A stretch of DNA of 64,000 bases, taken from Riptortus pedestris (lineage: Eukaryota; Arthropoda; Insecta; Hemiptera; Alydidae). Position 1 is the first letter of the stretch, and each line of letters begins with the position of its first letter. The DNA lies in NCBI GenBank assembly GCA_019009955.1, contig CM032231.1:94414501-94478500 (forward strand), given 5' to 3'. Below, piece after piece: positions 55,154 through 64,000 of this stretch. A program made the translations under genes and the position numbers. The notes beneath the pieces are model-generated. The model had not been told where the DNA came from and ran no database searches. It worked only from the letters and a program-made list of their open reading frames with translations.

Positions 55154-55544
55154 GTCTGATAAATACCATACTTTACATTTAACAGTTTTATTCAAACTTC
55201 AGGAATTAAATTTTCTATAAAAACACATGAGTACAATAAACATTATAATTATATTTACAGATTCTACTCACAAAACTCTACTGTAACTAATTATAATTAT
55301 AAAGAAAATGTGGAGTACTAAAACATGAACATCAATCATATATTTGTATTTTAAGTCTCGAAAAAGCTAATAAAAAAGAGGTAAAACAGTCTTTTTGATT
55401 TTTTACAACACACTCCTCCAAACATCTCATAAAAGAATACAACTAACATTTAATGTTCTAGAACAGTTGCTGTATACATTTTTTGTTGAAACTCAAATTC
55501 AACTGGCTGAGTAAACTAAGTACATTTCCAATTTGTCTCAGAGA

Positions 55545-55731
55545 ATATGAATATAGCCTAAAGTCTATGTTGGGTTAGTAAAAATATAAATAAAATTTGG
55601 TTCAGCCATTTATGCGTGAAAAGGTAACAAACAGACAACAAAGCTACAAATTACAGATTGTGTCTATGGCATGTGAAATGAAATAGTATCCTAAAATTTT
55701 AAGAAAAAATCAATGTACAGACAGAAGTTAC

Positions 55732-55801
<70 letters not shown>

Positions 55802-56005
55802 GTAACCTCTGTCTGTACATTGATTTTTTTTCGCAAAATTTCACGATAACTTTTTGTTTCACATGTCATAGACACCATAACTGCATTTTGTTTCTTTGGT
55901 GTCTTGTTTGTTACCTTTTCACGCATAAACGGCTGAACCGAATTTTATGAAACTTGGTATGTATATTACTACTAACCCAACTTAGACTTTAGGCTATATT
56001 AATAT
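55545..56005. repeat. Large fold-back repeat centred on (TA)n
   Basis: The left arm (55545-55735: AATATAGCCTAAAGTCTATG, GCGTGAAAAGGTAACAAAC, AATCAATGTACAGACAG) is complementary to the right arm (55800-56003: CTGTCTGTACATTGATT, GTTACCTTTTCACGC, CATAGACTTTAGGC-type end). The loop is a (TA)n tract of about 64 bp at 55735-55798. It probably belongs to the Helitron-like element that ends at 56881. Confidence 0.75.
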
Positions 56006-56021
56006 GCTCTGAGACGAACAG

Positions 56022-56881
56022 GAGTGGGGGTTATAAGGGAGGCCTGAAATTAAAAATAGCGATATTTTGTTTTCTATTTGTTTTTTGACAAACATGCACA
56101 TAACAAAAGTTGTTTATTTTGTTATTTAGAGTAACTTTTGTTATATACACTTTTTTCGTATACCGAATTATAAACGAGACGAGATATACGCTAAAACCTA
56201 TAGCGGAAGTGAACAATTTTATTTGGGGCAAAAGACCCAACCGAAATAAATAAAACTCTAGAGCGGGAGGCAACAATTTTGTTGGGCACTAATGATTGAA
56301 CCGAACTTAAAAATACTCGGAATGTGAATTAGCATTAATTCTTCCATGATTATAAGATATATTAGAATGTTAGGTTAGAAAGGGAGTGTTGGTTATATGG
56401 GAGGCCTGAAATAAAAATTCGCGATATTTCATTGTCTATTTGTTTTTCGACAAACATGCACATAACAAAAGTTGTTTACTTTGTTATTTAGATTAACTTT
56501 TGTTTTATACATTTCTCCAGGAAAAATGCGTGGAGCAAGTGATTTGGGTAGAAATATTGATATGCTCAAAAATTCATTCCAATTTGAACTATCAGGTACC
56601 TCACCTGGAAAAATTAATTTAAATCTACGTTAATATTTTGTCTTTAATAACTGAAATCTAAGCATAATGCACAGGAGACGGGAAATATGACAATATGGAG
56701 GACAGTGAAGTCTTACATAAAAAATTAATTTTATTATTAACAAATGCCAACAACGGGTATAAACCCTAAACACTGGGATGGATAAATGTAAAAATAGTGT
56801 GCAAAATAGAGCCTTGCGAAAAAAATAGCATCATCATTCAGCCTCAAATCAATTCCCGGGCGAAGCCGGGTATCTGAGCTA
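56022..56881 (+). mobile_element. Helitron-like element, 3' end defined
   Basis: The 3' terminus is CCCGGGCGAAGCCGGGT (a hairpin, 56854-56870), then ATCTGAG, then CTAG (56878-56881) followed by T. This is the canonical Helitron end: hairpin, about 10 bp, CTRR, insertion before T. Inside are two direct repeats of about 130 bp (about 56022-56155 and 56385-56515) sharing GGGAGGCCTGAAAT and ACAAACATGCACATAACAAA. No Rep/helicase coding was seen. The 5' TC end is not located and may include the fold-back upstream. Confidence 0.65.
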
Positions 56882-56884
56882 GTA

Positions 56885-57005
56885 TATATAAAATTGTGAA
56901 CAGACCTCCTTTTTCTGGGTAGGATTGATGGACATTTGAAGAAATGTTTCTAAAATCCCATCATACAACCTCAAAACTGATTTCCCCAAAGGGAAATATG
57001 CTAAA
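56885..57005 (-). mobile_element. HINE 5' fragment, reverse
   Basis: TATATAAAATTGTGAACAGACC, GGGTAGGATTGATGGACATT, TGATTTCCCCAAAGGGAAAT. It directly follows the Helitron CTAG end, so the Helitron probably inserted in the TA-rich core of this HINE. Confidence 0.6.
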
Positions 57006-57029
57006 TATTAGGAAGGAAAAAAAAGTCTA

Positions 57030-57420
57030 ATTATAATATTATAACTTGATTAAAATTTGAATACGAGCAAAATTTATTGAACAATAATTGTATATTATTA
57101 AACCTGTAAAAGATTGTTTATATAATATTTCTCAATGCAAGTAAGGAGATATTTTTCTAAAACAAATATATTTTGATTTTACCCCCACTCTAAACTCTCC
57201 TCTTCATCTTATTTCATTTATTAATAGACTCAATGTTTAGTTTTAAATGAAACACTTAAATATCAAGTTTGATAACAATCAAACAAGTTTTTTTTAAAAA
57301 AATCTCATGTTTTTCATCTCCTAGACAAAACTGACAGATATCGAAAGAAATATTTTGAAAATTGGGTTGGGAGTACAATCACAATAGTTGATTTCCCCCG
57401 AGAGTAATATGCTAAAAAAG
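57030..57420 (-). mobile_element. HINE internal and 5' part, decayed, reverse
   Basis: TTTTGATTTTACCCCCACTC, ATCAAGTTTGATAACAATC, a short T run replacing the TA tract, TTTTTCATCTCCTAG, and 5' end GATTTCCCCCGAGAG. Confidence 0.55.
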
Positions 57421-57895
57421 AAAATGAAGATTTATTTAAATCCAATGGGAAATAAAGGTAAAAATGAGGTCTTCCTATTTTAGGCACCCTAACATAAATG
57501 TTACAGGTTCACATCATCAATAGATGATTCTTCAATAACTATTTGTTCATGTTGTCTTGAAATAATTTCAATACTCAATCAGTCTTGTTAAACAAGAAGG
57601 TAGATAAGTTTGAAACTTATAATGAAGAATAATTTGGAAGAAAATGTTAATTAATATACATAAACTACATTTACAAAAACAATTTCATTACACAATGCTA
57701 AACAGTGCAGACAAGTTCCAGTCAAGTAATTTATCCAAATTAAAATGGTTAAGCGTATAGTTGTTGACAGTGTATATACGTAGTTGGAATGAATCTGGAA
57801 AATAAAATCAATTCAAAACCTACCAGAAAAATATAAGTATTGAACATTGCTTGAGTATGTAACATATTTCTCCAATGTGAATCCTGATTGTCACG

Positions 57896-58246
57896 TGTAG
57901 AAGAACCATACAAATCTACCATAATTCATCCCTACAGTGAGATTATATTGCATCACTTGCAGGGACGAATCATAACACAAAAGTATGTATTTCATTCAGA
58001 AGAAGAATATGAATGTTTCAAGTAGAAAAGGCATACAAATCCACCATAATTCATCTTAGGTGCGACATTATATTAAACCGCTTCTAGAGATGAATTATAG
58101 GAGATAAGTATGTATTTTATTCAGAAGAAGAATATGATGTTTCACATGAATTGAGAATGTTTCAAGTAGAGGAGCCATACAAATTAATCATAATTCATCC
58201 CTAGCTGGCAGATTATATTACATCTCCTCTTAGGATGAATTATAAT
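57896..58246. repeat. Three-unit tandem repeat (units about 85-144 bp)
   Basis: Units begin at about 57896, 58020 and 58164. Each contains CATACAAAT(C/T), an ATAATTCATC motif and a nearby inverted partner (GATGAATTAT or GACGAATCAT). The first two also share TTCAGAAGAAGAATATGA and TGTTTCAAGTAG. The inverted pair in each unit can form a stem-loop. The array ends directly at a HINE 3' terminus. Confidence 0.75.
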
Positions 58247-58248
58247 AC

Positions 58249-58450
58249 AAAAAAAAAGTCTCTCATGCAGAGACTGCATAAACTAAGCAGATTTTCGGTG
58301 TGCTGGTATGAGATTCCACTGATCTCATCTCACCATGTATTCTCTATTTCTCCCCTAGTAAGAAGCCAATGTATATAGAGAAACTAATATGTACACTGGA
58401 TGTAAAAGTTTTAATGGATCAGTTACTTAAACTAAACATCAGACTATGCC
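58249..58450 (-). mobile_element. HINE 3' fragment, reverse
   Basis: AAAAAAAAGTCTCTCATGCAG, AAACTAAGCAGATTTTCGG, CATCTCACCATGTATTCTC. It stops before the next copy at about 58463. Confidence 0.6.
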
Positions 58451-58462
58451 CATGCTGAATAT

Positions 58463-58930
58463 GTCCATCATGCACGGGCTGCGTAAACTAAGCAGATTTC
58501 CCTCATGAAGATTAATAATAGATAAACCTATGTACTGCTAACACAACAACTCTGTGAATTTTAAGTGAATAAATACAAACTGTAATAAGAAATCTTTCCC
58601 CTGCGGGCAGGAAGCGTCTCAAATGTAAACAAACAGGTCTACCAACGGCTCACCGAAAAGAAAAACATTAACTGAAACATATCAGAATATAACATATTCA
58701 TTTTGTTGAAAACTATTACTAAATCTAGTACTGTAATTTGTAATGAATCAGAATAATTGATATCTCATTTAAGCTTCGAATAATGTGGTTTATTATATAA
58801 CAGAGTATTGTTTATTGAAGACTAAAAACTACAAATATCTTGGTTAATATTCAAAATAGAAATAAATGTATATAACAAATTAGTAAATTAAATTTGCAAT
58901 AAGATTCATTCTATACACTTTTTAGATCCA
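58463..58930 (-). mobile_element. HINE 3' part, reverse
   Basis: GTCCATCATGCACGGGCTGC, AAACTAAGCAGATTTCCCTC, AACAACTCTGTG subfamily block, TCTAGTACTGTAATTTG, then one internal repeat to the TTTTAGATCCAACTTATATA region. The core and 5' end are absent. Confidence 0.65.
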
Positions 58931-59499
58931 ACTTATATATATATAAATAAATATTTCAATGATTGTGGGTTACACATTGAGAAAATATAATTATCTAAGG
59001 TTACCTTAGCATTAACGTAGTTTCATTTCTTTTTCCCATATATTAAAGTAAATGGCATTTCAGCACAAATGCTGTCACAGGTCTGACAGTAGGATAAAAA
59101 CGTATACTTGTATGGTTAGAGAATATGTGAAGTTAAATTCGGACAAAATACAGCTTAACTCATTTTCTGTGAGAATGATAATACTGATTAATTATTGGTT
59201 AGGAAAAGACAATAGTATTCAAATAGCTTACTTGTAAATATTTGATTTGAAAAACTTTTCCAAATTGTCTCAGTTACTGCTCGTCTCTGTCCGTAAAAGA
59301 ACATACAACCACACCACAATATAACTTAAGGATCCGCTTCAGACTTTAGAAGGACGCTACCTTTCTAGTTTCATAACCTGCCCCAGGCCTTTATAATTAC
59401 TTAAACAAAACAAAACATCAAAAGATTTTAGGGTTCCATAATGCAGAATAAAACATTAATTCTTTAGAATAATTGTACGACTCGTCTTATATTAAATGA

Positions 59500-59750
59500 C
59501 CAATATTTGTTTGTAAAGTTTGGTTTATTTTGAGTTTAAGTTGGCTGAAGTGTGGAGACATGCTCATTTGGGCCTGGCAGTGAGTTTTGTGCTCATTCGT
59601 CAATTGTCACTGGACGGGGGAACCTCGCGTGCAACGATGTGAATGTTGCATAGGAATAATGGTTGCCTTCCAATTGAATACTACATGACTATACGTCTAA
59701 CCCTCATTAATGCTTAATTTTAAGTTTAGACATTGTTTATGTACTTAATA
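59500..59750 (+). promoter_or_regulatory. Presumed INTS6 promoter/5' UTR region
   Basis: The 250 bp before the INTS6 ATG are clearly less AT-rich than their surroundings (GGCCTGGCAGTGAG, GGACGGGGGAACCTCGCGTG) and free of recognisable repeats, as expected for a housekeeping promoter and leader. No TATA box, initiator or splice site could be fixed by eye. The boundaries are approximate. Confidence 0.35.
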
Positions 59751-60432
59751 ATGACGATAATAGTATTTCTAATTGACACGTCGGCTTCTATGAATCAAAG
59801 AGCATATTTAGGTGGACGCCCAACGCTGCTAGATGTGGCCAAGGGCGCAGTAGAAACGTTCGTCAAGGTAGGCATGATTCAAAATTTGTGGCAGATTTAC
59901 ATTTTATGCCCATTTCGGTCTTTGATTCTTATATTGTGAGATGATATGGGCTGTTGGGTAGCCTAACCTATTTATTTAATGAGGTGGTTTCTGTTATCAA
60001 TGTTTATTATTTATGTTTGCATTTATTTAGGTAAGGCAAAGATCACCAGAAAGTAGGGGAGATAGGTACATGCTCCTTACATTTGAGGAACCTCCACAAA
60101 ATATTAAGGTGAGTTCATGGGAGTGCAGTGTAAACAATTAATAAAAATGCTTCTTATTTTATTGTGACTAAAGAATTTCTTATTGATGTTAGGCTGGATG
60201 GAAAGAAAATTTAGGCACTTTTATGAACGAACTGAAAAACCTTCAGTGCCAGGGATTGACTAATATGGGGGCTGCACTTAAGCATGCATTTGATGTTCTA
60301 AATGTTAACAGAATGCAGACTGGAATTGATACATATGGACAGGGTCGGTGTCCCTTTTATTTGGAGCCATCTGTTATCGTAGTCATTACTGATGGTGGGA
60401 AACTGTCAAATTCTACAGGAGTGCAAGAAGAG
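59751..60432 (+). CDS. INTS6: Integrator complex subunit 6, first three coding exons (partial)
   Basis: Exons 59751-59867, 60031-60108 and 60193-60432, all phase 0 with GTAGGC, GTGAGT and GTAACC donors. The product starts MTIIVFLIDTSASMNQRAYL, a von Willebrand A domain with the DxSxS metal-site motif. It continues with RSPESRGDRYMLLTFEEPP, AGWKENLGTFMNELKNLQ, GLTNMGAALKHAFDVLN and PSVIVVITDGGKLSNSTGVQ. This order and wording is characteristic of INTS6 (DICE1/DDX26). The protein acts in the nucleus in the Integrator complex, which processes snRNA 3' ends and attenuates RNA polymerase II, and INTS6 links to PP2A. ATG 59751 matches the family N-terminus; an in-frame ATG at 59739 would add four residues. 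About 145 residues are visible; the remaining exons lie beyond 64000. Confidence 0.93.
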
Positions 60433-63400
60433 GTAACCTTCCTATAAATATTTTTCTAAGATTTATATTTCTGTTTGTCATTAAGTTGAACTTCTTTCAA
60501 ATGACTTTAGTGATAATAGGTAATTTTTCTTCAATGAGTTATTTCTCTTATAATATTAGTATATTGTTTTACATTAACTTAGTAACATTAAAATTAATTG
60601 ACTGAATTTAGTTGTGATCATACCAGTGTTTTATATCTTACAAACACTGCTTATATTGTGGTGATAATTCCATTTACTTATTTAATATATTATATCTATT
60701 ATGTGGTATTTTCTCTCACTCTATAAAGAGTGTCAAATAGTATTTTGCATACCAAATAAGGCTAAAAGTAAACAATACTTTAATAAAAGCCTTTGGTGTA
60801 ACATGAAAAAGTAGAGTTCCAAGAAGTTTTAGTTTTATTTCTACAGCCATTAACATAATGAATTGATGGTTCACTCCTGGGGTTATTAATTTTTTTTATT
60901 TGTACTTCTTGTTTTGCATAATAATAATTTGCATTTGAACTTAAACTGTCCATTTTATTTGTCTTATTGACAGGATACTCTTTCAAACCAATCCTCTTCT
61001 TTTATTATTTATAAATACATTGGTGGAGAAGCTTTTATTTGATTTAAACCATTTCCATCTTTGTAATTTAAGTTGTGATATTGATTTTCTTATATTTTTT
61101 CTCTCTTTTATTCGATATTTCTTTCAATAATATATGTATAATTTTTTTTTAACAACTTCTTAAGAATGTAGTAATATTTTGTGTATATATATATTTGACA
61201 AAATAAATAATTAGTGCTTTATTATGAGAGATACTGAGCTAAAAATGTTAGGCTGTTATGAAATGGAATCTGTTACTTAATTGTGATTTAAATTTTTGAA
61301 TTTCAATCAGTTGATGTTTATTATTCATTTTATTTAAGTATGTATTTTTTTTTTTATTTTCTCTGTCTATATTATTGGAATATCATATTATATTAATGTG
61401 GCATAAGACCTGACATTTATTAAAATACTAGCTTTTTTTTAATGGTTGTTTGGGGGGAGGGATATTTTTTCAGCTATATTATTTATTTTATTTTAATATG
61501 GGGATTTTTTCATATCTATATTCTTCATAAAAAGTTTGACTTTAGCCCTGATGTTTATTCAAGCAATAGGTTTATTTTTTAATGGTTGTGTCGGGAAAAA
61601 AAAGAAAGAAAAAAAAGATGTTCTCTCAATAGCTATATTTATTTATCATTTGGTATTGTGTTTCGCATGATATTCATTTTTTATTTTCTCCTCAACCTGC
61701 TTTCACAATCCACTCTCCTATTCTTTTCTTCTGAATGAACGATGCCTATAGATTAATATCATAATATGTGTAGCATTCCTTTTAAGTATGAGTTGTCTTT
61801 TATCACTTAATTGCATATTTTTTCTACCTTCTCTATATTTATGGATTTTACTTGTGCATTAAATTGTTTTGATATTAATAGTTTCTGACTATGTTATCAA
61901 TCCTCTGCAGTCATCAAAGCTGGTCTAGTGAAGAATCTGTTAAAGCAGTCCAAATTTCCTGTATTTCATCATTTCTGATAAGGAAAAAAATAACTCTTTG
62001 GCTAATTTTGTTTATTTCCTTTGTAATCTTATTTATTCAATTTTGTTTACTTAAATGTAAAACCAAAATTCAAAATAAAATCCATTTTGGTTTTGTTTAT
62101 TAAACTATATTTGTATATATTTTTCAAACCCCAATGGTTATTGTACGTATATGATTTTTAATCTTTCTGATAACTTAAATATTTTATTAGAATTATATTC
62201 CATCAGTATCTCATTACGTTACGAATCTGGTAACTCATTTCATTTAATAATTTTTCCACCTTGAATTTATAGTCCTTCCTTTAATAATTTATATTTGACA
62301 AAGGAAATGATTAATTCTTCAAAGAGATAGAAAACGAAAAAATGAGAAAGAGACACTGACAGTGCATTCAAAGATAAGGGTCTTAAAGTCTCCAAAAATG
62401 GATGAAAATATTCTCCATTTTGTGATACTAAAGCTATTGGGAAGGGTTATCTATAGGTTGGCACCCTTTTCTAGGCAGGGTGATACTAAAGGTTTTTAAA
62501 TGAGTTTGTCACCAAATAAATTCCTAGACTAGGCTCGAACTTGCAACTCTTGGTATACAAGTGAGATTAAGATCAATGCCTTAACTCACACGGCTAACCG
62601 GACCCCCTGTGAAAAAACAAAACAAACTAATTTGCAAAAATCTATATATTCCAGTGAAAAGTAAGTTTAAGGATTTATAGATTTTACGTTCAATTCTCCT
62701 TGGTTGTGTAAAAAGTACAGTATAGAAACAAAAAAGGTAATTAAAAATGTTCTTTTATTAATTTAACTTTAAAGTTATTCAGTTAATAATATAATCCATT
62801 ATGAGTTCCACAATGACATTGTAATTTATTTTAATTAGTTATTTTATTACTGTAAAATAAAATTAAAATAAATCATGATTTCATAAACTGTTTTATAAAG
62901 GAAGTATTCAACTTTATGAAGGAGTTTAGAAATACTTCTTGCTACAGTTCTTTCATTACTTCTATTGCCATATTTAAATTGTTGGTGTCTAATTTTGTCA
63001 TTGTAGGCATGAGACCATTATTATTGTTAATATTTATTAATAAAATCTTCACTTGATTTAGTAGAGAAAATTCTCAGCATTCAGAATTAAATTGTACAGT
63101 TTTAAAGATATTTAGGTTTGTAGAGTGAATTACTTTTTGTCGTTTCATCTAGTCATGATCTTTACTAGTAAAGAATTAATTAGGCACTTTAGCATTAAGA
63201 ATAACTTAAGAGTATCACAAAGAATGTCATGTGCCATTGATATATAGCCATTATGGAGTGTTTTGTCCAATGGAGATAAACCTGTCATATCGTTGCCTAT
63301 TGATGACAATAAAAATGTCTTCAACTCGAGGTCCCTTTATTGTCCATAAATTCTACTGGGAGAAAGAATATACTTTGTTTTGGTGCTAGACCTTAAACAC

Positions 63401-63838
63401 TTATAATAAATGGTGTTATGTATGTATTCAGTAAGAAATAGTTACTTGGTTTTTGAAATTCTAAATTTAGCTGTGGCTTTGTAAACAGCAGATTTTTAAC
63501 ATGAGATCATATCACATTCCAGTCTTTATTTTTCTTTTAATTAGAATGCTACGAAAAAACGCTTAAAAATTTAATGTCGGAATATCTAGTATTACAGGCT
63601 AATGTGAAAATCATTAAACTTACTGAGGGTAGAAACTACAAAAAAATACTAATAACCCCCTTTGCATTCATGTTAAAATATATAGAACAAGGTTGGTCTA
63701 CACAGTTTTTCATCCCAGATGTTTTCTTTTTTATATTATACTGCTTCTATAATCTCTAGCTTTGAAATTAATGAAATAACACTTTCTTACAGACACTTGG
63801 GCGAGATGAAGCATTTATAACTTGGCATCAAAATTGTG
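60433..63838 (+). other. Long INTS6 intron, AT-rich, mostly unremarkable
   Basis: The region starts at the GTAACC donor of exon 3. I scanned it for exons encoding the next INTS6 residues and found none. It contains T-rich runs (about 61140-61620) and a SINE at 62415-62606. The short open frames here have no recognisable similarity. Confidence 0.5.
62415..62606 (-). mobile_element. tRNA-derived SINE in INTS6 intron
   Basis: GGGAAGGGTTATCTATAGG, CCTTTTCTAGGCAGGGTGA, altered B box (CTCGAACTTGC), head GGCTAACCGGACCCC in reverse. The 3' tail is poorly kept. Confidence 0.65.
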
Positions 63839-63839
63839 T

Positions 63840-64000
63840 TCCTAGCCAATGTGAGTTAAAGCGTTGACCTTAATCTCACATGGTAAACCTAGTGTGGCGA
63901 GTTCGATTCTTGTCTAGGCAAAGGAAATTATTTAGTGACAAAATTATTAAATAACATCCTAAGTCCCACCCTGGCTAGAAAAGGGTGGTAACTTGTAGAT
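63840..64000 (+). mobile_element. tRNA-derived SINE, cut by the window end
   Basis: Head CCTAGCCAATGTGAGTTAAAG, TTGACCTTAATCTCACATGG, B box AGTTCGATTC, body AGTCCCACCCTGGCTAG and AAAGGGTGGTAACTTGTAG. The sequence is close to the family consensus. Confidence 0.8.

Noticed and set aside
57896..58246. CRISPR-like array
   Set aside because: Only three diverged units, no regular spacers, and a eukaryotic context.
59052..59237. 61-codon open frame before INTS6
   Set aside because: No similarity, no splice context and typical chance length for this composition.
61891..62103. Possible further INTS6 exon
   Set aside because: The translated sequence does not resemble the INTS6 region expected after the VWA segment seen, and borders do not fit.

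Overview
This is a 64 kb piece of an AT-rich, intron-rich animal nuclear genome, most likely from an insect. The evidence is: spliced genes with GT-AG introns; a class II CPD photolyase and an Integrator subunit 6 gene with animal-type sequences; a mariner transposon; tRNA-derived SINEs; and dense DNA-transposon debris. Nothing in the sequence is prokaryotic. I cannot name the species.

Three host genes can be read from spliced exons. (1) An ANKMY1-like gene (MORN repeats, ankyrin repeats, MYND zinc finger, then a long basic C-terminal tail) runs on the + strand from 2637 to 36363 in about 19 exons. All exon junctions but one keep frame in my hand assembly. (2) A complete class II CPD photolyase lies on the - strand from 52073 to 42265. 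It has nine exons whose phases all fit, giving about 500 residues. It converges tail to tail on the ANKMY1-like gene across about 6 kb of repeat-rich spacer. (3) The first three coding exons of Integrator complex subunit 6 (INTS6) start at 59751 on the + strand. The rest of that gene lies beyond the window. The photolyase and INTS6 starts are divergent and about 7.7 kb apart. The three genes do not look functionally linked: a putative ciliary or scaffold-type protein, a light-driven DNA repair enzyme, and an snRNA 3'-processing/transcription-attenuation subunit.

Introns and spacers are filled with mobile DNA. The main component is one family, about 25 full or partial copies, with a fixed layout: a 5' end built on a TTTCCCTTAAGGGAAA palindrome, an internal (TA)n tract at a constant position, degenerate internal repeats of about 300 bp, a 3' copy of the GGGAAATCTGC motif, and a terminal ACGCAG-loop-CTGCGT hairpin ending in a T run. 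This is the architecture of Helentron-associated elements (DINE-1/HINE). A tRNA-head SINE has about 13 copies; three of the inspected copies have clear target duplications, two of them nested inside HINE copies. Other elements are an almost intact 1.3 kb mariner inserted in the TA tract of a HINE, two or three short TTAA-flanked piggyBac-like elements, a canonical Helitron 3' end, fold-back MITEs, and three decayed non-LTR retrotransposon pieces.

Layout: 0.2-2.2 kb nested repeats; 2.6-36.4 kb ANKMY1-like gene with repeat-laden introns; 36.4-42.2 kb convergent spacer (LINE remnant, SINE, hairpin); 42.3-52.1 kb photolyase; 52.2-59.7 kb repeats (HINE, SINE, fold-back, Helitron, 3-unit tandem repeat); 59.75-64 kb start of INTS6 and its first long intron.
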